Source: Chloroflexota bacterium (GTDB taxonomy: Bacteria > Chloroflexota > Anaerolineae > Anaerolineales > Anaerolineaceae). Taken from it: 35,238 nt of DNA. The notes beneath the pieces are model-generated. The model had not been told where the DNA came from and made no database searches. It saw only the letters and a program-made list of their open reading frames with translations. Location: NCBI GenBank assembly GCA_012517865.1, contig JAAYUC010000041.1:1-35238 (forward strand), written 5' to 3'. A program made the translations under genes and the position numbers. Shown one piece after another: positions 15,295-22,355 of the stretch. Position 1 is the first letter of the stretch, and every line of letters starts with the position of its first letter.

Positions 15295-16059
15295 TTACTC
15301 CGTGCTCAGCCGCGCGGTCGCGCCGCCGTCCGCCACCACAGCCTGGCCGGTCATAAAGCTGGACTGGGCGTTATCAGCCAAAAAGTAGATGACCGAAGCG
15401 ATTTCCGCCGGCTTTGCCACCCGCCCGTTGACGGTCTTGCGCGCCAGGGCAGCCAGCTGTTCTTCTTCGGAGCCCGCTGCCAGGTGTCCGCGATTAAAAC
15501 CCGCGCGCAGCATGGGGGTATCCACCGCGCCGGGTAAAACCGCGTTCACCCGAATTTGGTCCGGCGCGAATTCAATCGCTTCCGCGCGCGTGAGCGCCAG
15601 AACCCCGCCTTTGCTGGCAGCGTAAGCGGCAATGCTGGCAGATGTTGCGACGGCGTGAACCGAGGATACGTTCACAATCGCGCCGCTCGCGGCCTTCAAC
15701 AAGGCAAAGCCCAGTTTGGCGGCCAAAAATACCGGCCGGAGGTTGCAGGCCATCACCAGGTCCCATTCCTCCACTGTGGTTTCCACCAGGGGTTTGGCAA
15801 TCTGGTAAGCGGCATTGTTGACCAACGCGTCCAATTTCGGGGTGAATTTTTCCACTTCCCGAAAGACCTTTTCCAGGTTTTCCGGCAGGGCAATGTCCGC
15901 CTGCAGGTAGAGCCCATTCGCGGGGAAATCCGCGGGGCGTTCCTTGCGGTCAACTCCAATGACGCGCCAGCCGCGTTCGTGAAAAAGATTGACAGCAGCC
16001 TGTCCTATGCCTCCCGCGGCACCGGTAATGAGCACAACGCGTTGTGACTGTTCGGTCAT
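15295..16059 (-). CDS. Short-chain dehydrogenase/reductase
   Basis: This 254-residue classical SDR has VVLITGAAGGIGQAA (nucleotide binding, about 8-22), NNAAYQ, the catalytic Ser in VNVSSVHAV, and Tyr-x-x-x-Lys in AAYAASKGG, with VNAVLPGAVDTPM after it. The active site is complete. The frame extends upstream to 16161, but that part overlaps the dehydrogenase gene. The ATG at 16059 follows GAAAGGAAAAGGAAAT, a good Shine-Dalgarno, and begins the domain. It sits directly after a 2-hydroxyacid dehydrogenase and a cytidylyltransferase. It probably oxidises or reduces a sugar or sugar-acid intermediate in the pathway those three serve. The substrate is unknown. Confidence 0.9.
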   Translation of the reverse strand: MTEQSQRVVLITGAAGGIGQAAVNLFHERGWRVIGVDRKERPADFPANGLYLQADIALPENLEKVFREVEKFTPKLDALVNNAAYQIAKPLVETTVEEWDLVMACNLRPVFLAAKLGFALLKAASGAIVNVSSVHAVATSASIAAYAASKGGVLALTRAEAIEFAPDQIRVNAVLPGAVDTPMLRAGFNRGHLAAGSEEEQLAALARKTVNGRVAKPAEIASVIYFLADNAQSSFMTGQAVVADGGATARLSTE

Positions 16060-16073
16060 ATTTCCTTTTCCTT

Positions 16074-17054
16074 TCAGTGGGTCTGCTCTAATGCTTTCAG
16101 ACTGGCAATATCCCCAACGGGAATACCCAGACCGAGCGCGAGGTTGCGAATGCTGTTCCAATGCACACGCTCCCAGTAAAACGGACTGGAATTGGAATTG
16201 TGCGGCGCGAGCAAGACGTTGTCCATGCCGCGCAGCGGACTTTCAGCGGGCAAAGGCTCCACTTCAAAAACATCCAGCGCCGCGCCAGCCAGCCGGCCGG
16301 TTTGAAGCGCGCGCACCAGCGCGGGCTCCTCCACGACAGGCCCGCGGGAGGTGTTGATAAGCACCGCGCCGGGCTTGCACCATCCAAAGCTCTCCTCATT
16401 CATCAAGTGGAAGGAAGAAGAAGTGAGCGAACAGTTCAGGCTGATGAAGTCCGCCCGCTCCAGCAGCTCGCGCAGAGGCACGGATTCCACGCTGTTTTCC
16501 AGCAAAAAGTCCGGCGCGATTTCCACGATGTCATTGCCAAGCAGTTTCATCCCAAAAGCGCGGGCGCGCCGCAGCACCGCTTTGCCCACATTGCCCACGC
16601 CAACTACGCCCAGGGTTTTCTCACTGAGGGTGTAACCGGGAATTTTCTTCCATTCCCCGGCTTTCATCGCGCTGTCCATCGCGCCAAAGCGGCGCGCGAA
16701 TGTAAGCATATATCCAAGCACACTTTCCGCGACAGGGACGGTAAAGGCGTTGGGTGTGTTGCGCACGCTCACCCCAAATTCAGCCGCGGCCTCCTGGTCG
16801 ATAGAATCGATGCCGGTGCCCCACTTGGAGATTACCTTCAGACGCGGCTGGCAGGCCTGGATGACGCGGCGCGTGTAGCGGTCGTCACCGCAGATGGTGC
16901 CGTCAAACCGCCCGGCATAAGCCAGCAGCTCTTCTTCCGAAAGACGTTCGTGCACCTGCGGAATAATCGCCCGCATGCCAAGCCGCTCCAAAACCGGCGT
17001 GAAGCGCTGCATAAAGGGCAACATATAAGGGGCCGACACCAAAATGTCTTTCAT
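16074..17054 (-). CDS. D-isomer 2-hydroxyacid dehydrogenase (phosphoglycerate dehydrogenase-like)
   Basis: The 326-residue NAD-dependent dehydrogenase has a substrate domain split around the Rossmann fold. The NAD motif is GVVGVGNVGKAVL (near 150), the catalytic Arg is in LINTSRGPVVEEPAL (near 235), the Glu in DVFEVEPLP (near 265) and the His in APHNSNSS (near 288). All three catalytic residues are present. There is no C-terminal ACT domain, unlike many serine-pathway SerA proteins, and its place between a cytidylyltransferase and an SDR argues for a role in the glycan rather than serine synthesis. It overlaps the upstream cytidylyltransferase by 4 nt. The true 2-hydroxy or 2-keto acid substrate cannot be read from the sequence. 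Confidence 0.88.
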   Translation of the reverse strand: MKDILVSAPYMLPFMQRFTPVLERLGMRAIIPQVHERLSEEELLAYAGRFDGTICGDDRYTRRVIQACQPRLKVISKWGTGIDSIDQEAAAEFGVSVRNTPNAFTVPVAESVLGYMLTFARRFGAMDSAMKAGEWKKIPGYTLSEKTLGVVGVGNVGKAVLRRARAFGMKLLGNDIVEIAPDFLLENSVESVPLRELLERADFISLNCSLTSSSFHLMNEESFGWCKPGAVLINTSRGPVVEEPALVRALQTGRLAGAALDVFEVEPLPAESPLRGMDNVLLAPHNSNSSPFYWERVHWNSIRNLALGLGIPVGDIASLKALEQTH

Positions 17055-17731
17055 TTTTCTTCCTTTCGCGCGCGGAGCAAGACATCCGCGACAGTAAAAT
17101 CGAGTTCCTCATCAATATCCCAGGCTTCCTCCGCCGGGATTTCAAACATCAGCGGGCGTTCGCCCAAGCGGTTGCGCCTCTGGACAAGCGTTTCGCGCGT
17201 GAAGAGGTAGATACAGGAGTTTTCTTCATAGACAGGCGGCAGGTCCTGGGTGCGCAGCAGCACAGCCGGGTTGTGATTGATGGCTCTGCCCAGCGCATCC
17301 CACAGGCGGGTTTGCAGGCGCGTCACGCCAAAAAGTGAGTCATACGCTGGGTAGACCTCTTTTAGCGCGCGGATAGCCGCGGAAATAGTCCGGGTGCGCA
17401 AAAGCGGGTTGGTGCTGTGCGTCTGCAGATAGAGGTCAGCGGGCGCCAGCGCGGTATCGTGCATTAGAATCTCGTTGGTGGGGATGGTATCCGCCCGTAG
17501 GTGTTCGGGGCGCACCAGCGCGGTGACCGTAGGGAAGTCTTTCGCCAATCCTTCCAGAATCACCGGGCTGTCTGTGTCCACCACCACCCGGGAAATTTCC
17601 GGGCAGGCCAGCAGTGTCTCAAGAATGTGATGGTAGAGCGGTTTCCCGGCAATCAGGCGGTAGTTTTTTCCTGGCACCCGCACCGAGTCGTGCCGCATCG
17701 GAACCAGGGCTGTGATTTTGTCCAGACTCAT
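17051..17731 (-). CDS. Acylneuraminate cytidylyltransferase family protein
   Basis: The 226-residue nucleotidyltransferase is of the CMP-NeuAc/CMP-Kdo synthetase family. Its CTP-binding loop is divergent: VPMRHDSVRVPGKNYR instead of the usual ARGGSKGIPxKN. Later motifs include VVVDTDS, LQTHSTNPLLR (equivalent to Q-x-x-P-T-S-P), the segment NSCIYLF and a C-terminal DIDEELDFTVAD metal-binding stretch. It is the third cytidylyltransferase of this operon and clearly not a copy of the other two. It starts immediately after the preceding stop (TAGATG) and overlaps the 2-hydroxyacid dehydrogenase by 4 nt. It probably activates a 2-ulosonic acid to its CMP form. Which acid is unknown. Confidence 0.85.
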   Translation of the reverse strand: MSLDKITALVPMRHDSVRVPGKNYRLIAGKPLYHHILETLLACPEISRVVVDTDSPVILEGLAKDFPTVTALVRPEHLRADTIPTNEILMHDTALAPADLYLQTHSTNPLLRTRTISAAIRALKEVYPAYDSLFGVTRLQTRLWDALGRAINHNPAVLLRTQDLPPVYEENSCIYLFTRETLVQRRNRLGERPLMFEIPAEEAWDIDEELDFTVADVLLRARKEEK

Positions 17732-19348
17732 CTAATCCTCCTTAAGCAGGAAATCTCCGCCGCCGCGCAGTCCTTCCGAGATGGCGTGCATGGCCGCGGA
17801 ATGCTGCGGCAGCAGCTGCTGCGGGTCAAACTCCTTCAGGCGCACATAACCCGCCCAGACTTTATCCTCCTCGAGGAAATCGTCAAAAGGCAGGGACGAG
17901 CGGTAAAGCTGATAATACAGAAAACGGCGTGCGTTATGTTGATAACGTTCCGGCGCGCGGACCTCCGGCGCCAAAAGCAACGCTTCAAGTTCCTGCTGAT
18001 ATGCTTGCCGGCTGCCCGGAAAGAGCACGGTATCGGCCTGGCTGTAGCGCGAGCGGCCGGCTGCCAGCACCAGCGCCCCAAGAATTGACGCTTCCAGCCC
18101 GATGGTGGAGTTGTAAATCATCACAAACTTTGCCATGCGGATAAGGTCATAAGAGCTGATGTATGTCTCCGGGCGGATGAACTTAATGTTGGGCAGCTGT
18201 TCCACCTGCCTTTTTTCGGCCCATTCCGCCACAGATTCCTCGCTGGCCTTGCCTTTGCGGGCCTCATCCGGGTGCGCGCGGATGACAAAAAGCGTGTCGG
18301 GGTGGTTCCGTGCGCTTTCCAACACCTCATCCAGCCAGGTGAACATATCCTCAAAGAGCACATTGGCGTGCGGCTGGCTGGTATCAAAAATCACATTGGT
18401 AAAGACAGGCACCACCTGCCTGTAACGCGCGGCCAGCGCAAGAAATTCAGGGTCCAGCGCGCTCATCTCCGGCCAAAAACGCACACCTGCCATGATGAAG
18501 TTGCCCTGGAAGCGATTCTGGAGATAGTCGTCCAGACGGGCGTTTTGGGCGGCATCCAATTCAAAGCTCTCCGGCAGCTCCAGGGGGTAGGCGGTGGCAT
18601 CGCCCGCGGTAAAAAAAGCGCTCATGGGGCGCAGTCCGACTTCGTGGGAAAAGACCGGCAGCCCTTTGCGGCGGGCAACCCAGCGCGCGGCAGCTTCCGG
18701 GTACTGCATGCCATTAAAGACCACCACAGCGGAAGGTTGGACTTCATCCAACAGCCGGCTGAAGCGCGTGCTGAGCGACCAGGCGGAACGGATATACTCG
18801 CGCAGAATGCGCAGTGTGGTGGGGTCTTCCTGCAGGTGGTGGCGGCGCAGAATCCAGCGCGCGCTGGGTAAAACCAACTCACCCAGGGGCATGCCCTGCC
18901 AGGTGAACGCGCTCAAGCCGCTCAAATCCAGACCTGCCAGCGCGGCATCCAGGCTGGCATCAGGAAGGAAGGTAAAATCAACGTTCTCAGCGCGGTGATA
19001 CAGCGCGCAGGATTGGCGCATGCAGGCGGCGCAGGGCGGCGCTTTGGGGGGTTCGCGGCGGTCGGTGCCCAGGACGCACTGCGTCATGCCGCGCCGGCAG
19101 ACAAAGTTCACCACCGGAACGCCCTGCAGCCGCAGGGACCACGAAGCAAGCAGACCGAAGGCGGCGTTCAGGCTCATCCCGGAAAGGCGCGTGCTGGCAT
19201 TGAAGAAAACCAAGGGCGCCTGTGCCGCAGGCGGAGCCTGCCTGGCGACAAGTTCCGCCAGCCGCCGGGTGCGCTGGTCGTTCAGGAAATGCGCCCGGGA
19301 TACCGCCAGCCGTCTGCGCGCGCGTTGATAAAGATTAGCGGATGTCAT
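17732..19348 (-). CDS. Capsule-type GT-B protein with a cysteine cluster
   Basis: The 538-residue protein has the C-terminal half of the capsule polysaccharide synthesis family: VIRAHPDEARKGK (RxHPxE, 357-362), DLIRMAKFVMIYNSTIGLEASILG (YNSTIGLEA, 412-420) and LVLAAGRSRY. This family includes KpsC/KpsS-like Kdo transferases and resembles the second such protein at 32630-34273. The N-terminal half has a cluster of five Cys (84, 91, 106, 109, 114), including CAACMRQSC, which could bind zinc or an iron-sulfur centre. The frame is open to 19507, but the upstream part overlaps the synthase gene. The ATG at 19348 lies 2 nt after that gene's stop and is chosen. The role is probably transfer of an activated sugar during glycan assembly. 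Donor is unknown. Confidence 0.78.
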   Translation of the reverse strand: MTSANLYQRARRRLAVSRAHFLNDQRTRRLAELVARQAPPAAQAPLVFFNASTRLSGMSLNAAFGLLASWSLRLQGVPVVNFVCRRGMTQCVLGTDRREPPKAPPCAACMRQSCALYHRAENVDFTFLPDASLDAALAGLDLSGLSAFTWQGMPLGELVLPSARWILRRHHLQEDPTTLRILREYIRSAWSLSTRFSRLLDEVQPSAVVVFNGMQYPEAAARWVARRKGLPVFSHEVGLRPMSAFFTAGDATAYPLELPESFELDAAQNARLDDYLQNRFQGNFIMAGVRFWPEMSALDPEFLALAARYRQVVPVFTNVIFDTSQPHANVLFEDMFTWLDEVLESARNHPDTLFVIRAHPDEARKGKASEESVAEWAEKRQVEQLPNIKFIRPETYISSYDLIRMAKFVMIYNSTIGLEASILGALVLAAGRSRYSQADTVLFPGSRQAYQQELEALLLAPEVRAPERYQHNARRFLYYQLYRSSLPFDDFLEEDKVWAGYVRLKEFDPQQLLPQHSAAMHAISEGLRGGGDFLLKED

Positions 19349-19350
19349 AC

Positions 19351-20226
19351 CTACTGACTGAAGCGTCTGAGTTTGCTCAGGGATGATTTTTCGCTTTCGT
19401 AGACATGCTTGACGCCATCGCCAAGCGCCTGTTCGGTGACGCGAATGTACTTTACCAGGCGCTCGATGCCCTGCGGCTCCACAGAAGCGGACTGGTCGCT
19501 GCCCCACATGGCGCGGTCAAGCGTAATGTGCCGCTCCACCAGGCAGGCGCCCAGAGCCACCGCGACGGCGGAGGGCACCAGGCCGACCTCGTGACCGGAG
19601 TAGCCAATCGGACAGGTGAACATCTCGCGCAGGGTCTGAATCATGCGCAGATTCAGTTCATCCGGAGGGCAGGGGTAGCTGCTGGTGGTGTGGCACAGGA
19701 TTAAGTTTTCCTGGCCAATCATCGCGACCGCCTGCTGTATTTCTTCCAGGGTGGACATACCGGTGGAGAGAATCAAAGGCCGTCCGGTCGCGCGGTAAGC
19801 GCGCAGCAGAGCGTGGTCGGTGAGCAGGGCCGAAGGGATTTTGTGCGCGGGCGGATTGAACTGCTCCATGAATTCCACGCTGGGGATATCCCAGGAGGAC
19901 GCCAGCCAGGCAATGCCCAGTTCTTTGCAGTAGCGGTCGATTTCCTGGTATTCTTCCAGTCCGAACTCAACTTTGTAGCGGTATTCCAGGTAGCTGATGT
20001 ACCCCCAGGGGGTCTCGCGCATCTGGCTGCGCTGATGTTCCGGGACGCACAGTTCAGGGGTGCGTTTTTGGAACTTTACCGCGTCCACGCCGGCTTGATG
20101 CGCGGCGAGAATCATCTGTTTGGCAAAGTCCAGGCTGCCGTTATGGTTAATTCCAATTTCCGCAATGATAAAAGCGGGATGTCCGTCCCCGACTTTGCGG
20201 TTTCCAATGGTCACTTCGCGGTTCAT
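19351..20226 (-). CDS. N-acetylneuraminate synthase-family enzyme lacking the SAF domain
   Basis: The 291-residue TIM-barrel condenses phosphoenolpyruvate with a hexosamine or its phosphate to a nine-carbon 2-keto acid. It has IIAEIGINHNGSLDFAK (about 20-36), VDAVKFQKR, SSWDIPSVEF, a KIPS strand, LILSTGMSTLEE (about 150-161), CHTTSSYPCP, IGYSGHE and the metal-binding ERHITLD. Typical NeuB proteins are about 345 residues with a C-terminal SAF (antifreeze-like) domain that closes the partner active site in the dimer. This one stops at SKLRRFSQ, exactly where SAF would begin. The next gene starts 2 nt later with no SAF remnant. Its ATG overlaps the stop of the upstream CMP-synthetase/phosphatase gene by 1 nt, so the two probably act in sequence. 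Product identity (sialic, legionaminic or KDN-like) is open. Confidence 0.88.
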   Translation of the reverse strand: MNREVTIGNRKVGDGHPAFIIAEIGINHNGSLDFAKQMILAAHQAGVDAVKFQKRTPELCVPEHQRSQMRETPWGYISYLEYRYKVEFGLEEYQEIDRYCKELGIAWLASSWDIPSVEFMEQFNPPAHKIPSALLTDHALLRAYRATGRPLILSTGMSTLEEIQQAVAMIGQENLILCHTTSSYPCPPDELNLRMIQTLREMFTCPIGYSGHEVGLVPSAVAVALGACLVERHITLDRAMWGSDQSASVEPQGIERLVKYIRVTEQALGDGVKHVYESEKSSLSKLRRFSQ

Positions 20227-21473
20227 TATGTCTCCAGGTTGTTATGGTGTGAGTTAGCGAGCAGGCGTTCGCACAGTTCGCGCACGGCGCCGCGCCCGCC
20301 TTTGTGTTTGAGGATTAAGTCCGCCCGACGCAGCACTTCGGGGTGCGCGTCCGCCGGGGCGGCGAAGAAACCCACCAAGGGCAGAACATCCAGGTCAGGC
20401 AGGTCATTGCCTATATAGAGGATTTCCGCCGGGTTCCAACCGCGCGCGGCTGTCAGTTCTTTCAGAATCTGGTCTTTTTGCCGGACGCCTTGAAAGACTT
20501 CCAGTTTTAGTTTGCGGCAGCGCGCGCTGACCACCGGGTTTTCCTCGCGGGAAAGCACCGCCGCCTGAATGTCTGTTTTTTCGCGCAGCAGGCTCAAACC
20601 AAAACCGTCCGAGCGGCTGCAGCGCACCGCTTCTTTTCCTTCCTGGTCGGTAAACACCAGATCGTCGCTCAAAACGCCGTCAAAGTCCATCAACAGCAGG
20701 CTGACCCGGGTCGGGAACGGGCGCCGGCTGACCAGCGGGTCCACCGCCTGGATTTGCGGGTCCAGCAGCAGCCGTTCACAGCGTTCCCAATCGGCAGGTG
20801 TGTCGATGTCGGCGGTGTAGCGCGGGTCTATCATCAGCGGCAGGATAATTTCGCCGGTCAGCGAGCCTTTTTCCAGGATCGTGCTGGCGCGGATAGCGTC
20901 GATGTGCCCGGTCTGCCAGTATGTTTTGGGCAGGCTTTGGCGGGGCGCGTTATACGGCTCGGCGATGCCTTCCACCTGCAGCAAGGGGAGCATGCGTCCG
21001 CTATCTGGGTCAAGTTTCCACATTTTGAAGGGGTTCTGCCCGGAAGGCACCACCCCGCGCACGCAGTCGGCCTCTGGGTGGGCAAGCAGCAGGCGCACAG
21101 CGTCATCCACGCAGCCCTGGGGTCGCACCGGAGAGGTCGGGCGCAGCTGTACCACCACATCCGGGCGGTAATTTTCGCGCGCTGCCAGCCAGTCCAGGGC
21201 GTGGCGGAAGACCGGGTAATCGGTGGTGTCGTCCTGCGCCAGTTCCGCGGGCCGCAGGAAGGGCGTTTCGGCGCCCCACGCGCGCGCCACCGCGGCGATT
21301 TCCTCGTCATCAGTAGAGACGACCACGCGGGTAACCATCTCGGCACGCAAGGCCGCGGTGATGCTCCAGGCTATCAGCGGCGCGCCGGCAAAAGCACGGA
21401 TATTCTTGCGCGGAATGCCCTTGGAACCACCGCGGGCAGGGATAAGCGCCAGCACTTCAGGCGGCTTTACCAT
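20226..21473 (-). CDS. Fused CMP-nonulosonate synthetase and KdsC-like HAD phosphatase
   Basis: The 415-residue protein has two domains. Residues 1-230 are a CMP-acylneuraminate synthetase (ALIPARGGSKGIPRKNIR, then VVVSTDDEEI, QLRPTSPVR and DIDTPADW). Residues 255-410 are a C0-type HAD phosphatase with Asp263/Asp265 in LLLMDFDGVLSDD, Ser308, Lys333 and GND-x-x-D (355-360), then APADAH and GGRGAVREL. All HAD catalytic residues are present, so it should be an active 8- or 9-phosphate phosphatase as well as a cytidylyltransferase. The architecture is that of animal CMAS. A TTG at 21482 is possible, but GGAGG sits 9 nt before the ATG at 21473, which is chosen. That ATG overlaps the upstream SDR stop by 7 nt. 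Confidence 0.9.
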   Translation of the reverse strand: MVKPPEVLALIPARGGSKGIPRKNIRAFAGAPLIAWSITAALRAEMVTRVVVSTDDEEIAAVARAWGAETPFLRPAELAQDDTTDYPVFRHALDWLAARENYRPDVVVQLRPTSPVRPQGCVDDAVRLLLAHPEADCVRGVVPSGQNPFKMWKLDPDSGRMLPLLQVEGIAEPYNAPRQSLPKTYWQTGHIDAIRASTILEKGSLTGEIILPLMIDPRYTADIDTPADWERCERLLLDPQIQAVDPLVSRRPFPTRVSLLLMDFDGVLSDDLVFTDQEGKEAVRCSRSDGFGLSLLREKTDIQAAVLSREENPVVSARCRKLKLEVFQGVRQKDQILKELTAARGWNPAEILYIGNDLPDLDVLPLVGFFAAPADAHPEVLRRADLILKHKGGRGAVRELCERLLANSHHNNLET

Positions 21474-22294
21474 GCCGTCCAACCTCCATCAACCACCAGG
21501 TTGCTGCCGGTCATATACGAAGACGCGTCGGACGCCAAAAAGAGCATAGCCGCGCTCATTTCGTCCAGGTTGGCCATTCTGCCCAGAATGGTTTTGGCTG
21601 AATATGCTTTGGTAAAGTGTTCGTCGTGCCCGTTATAGACGCCGCCGGGTGTGAGCGCGTTGACGCGGATGTTTTTGCCCGCGTAATAGGCTGCCAGATA
21701 GCGCGTGAAGCCCAACACGCCGCCTTTGGTAACGGAATAATAGACCGGCTTGAAAGAACGGCTGCCGTCCGGCCGCTCGTAGATGCGCTGGTCCGGTCCG
21801 TTCAAGCCGTAGGTTGAGCAGATGTTCACAATGACGCCGGCGCCCTGCGCCAGCATCGGCTGCACGGCTGCCTGGGAGGCCAGGAACATACCGGTCAGGT
21901 TCACGTCCAGCGCTTTGCGCCAGTTTTCGAGGGAGTAGCTTTCGAAGGCGTTGGCGGCTTGCTGACTCTCGTGCTGCGGGTCAAATTTCGGGTCCATGGC
22001 CGCGCTGTTAATCAGCACGTCCAGCCTGCCAAAGCGCTCCAGTGTGCGGGCGACCATCGCCTGTGTGGAAAGGGGGTCAATCACGTCGACGGCCACCGCT
22101 TCCGCTTTCAGGCCTTCAGCCCGGATAACCTCAGCCTGCACTTGTGCCAGGTCCACGGCAAGGTCCGCCAGCATCACGCTCGCGCCGGCCTGCGCCAGTG
22201 CCAGCGAAAACTGCTTTCCCAACAGGCCGCCCGCGCCGGTAACCAGCACCGCGCGCCCGCTCATATCAAATTTTTCCAGGATGTTTTGTTCCAT
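21467..22294 (-). CDS. PtmA-like SDR oxidoreductase
   Basis: This 275-residue SDR has AVLVTGAGGLLGKQF, NSAAMDP, the catalytic Ser in NICSTYGLNGPDQRIYE, Tyr-x-x-x-Lys in YYSVTKGG, VNALTPGGV and the ending MTGSNLVVDGGWTAW. The STYGLxGPD segment and the GGWTAW terminus are what I recall from PtmA-type flagellin-modification SDRs, which work in legionaminic acid precursor synthesis in Campylobacter. It is next to a CMP-nonulosonate synthetase and a Gfo/Idh oxidoreductase, similar to that block. The ATG at 22294 is preceded by a run of seven A with no Shine-Dalgarno, and by TAATAT 7 nt away. With the 61-nt gap upstream, an internal promoter is possible. The PtmA link is from memory of motifs, not from an alignment. 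Confidence 0.85.
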   Translation of the reverse strand: MEQNILEKFDMSGRAVLVTGAGGLLGKQFSLALAQAGASVMLADLAVDLAQVQAEVIRAEGLKAEAVAVDVIDPLSTQAMVARTLERFGRLDVLINSAAMDPKFDPQHESQQAANAFESYSLENWRKALDVNLTGMFLASQAAVQPMLAQGAGVIVNICSTYGLNGPDQRIYERPDGSRSFKPVYYSVTKGGVLGFTRYLAAYYAGKNIRVNALTPGGVYNGHDEHFTKAYSAKTILGRMANLDEMSAAMLFLASDASSYMTGSNLVVDGGWTAW

Positions 22295-22355
22295 TTTTTT
22301 TATATTAATCCCGTGAGATTCCGCTTAGATTTTACCACCAGGCCGCCTTCCGCTT

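Noticed and set aside
19349..19507. N-terminal extension of the cysteine-cluster capsule protein
   Set aside because: It overlaps the synthase gene in another frame. The ATG at 19348 is 2 nt after that gene's stop.
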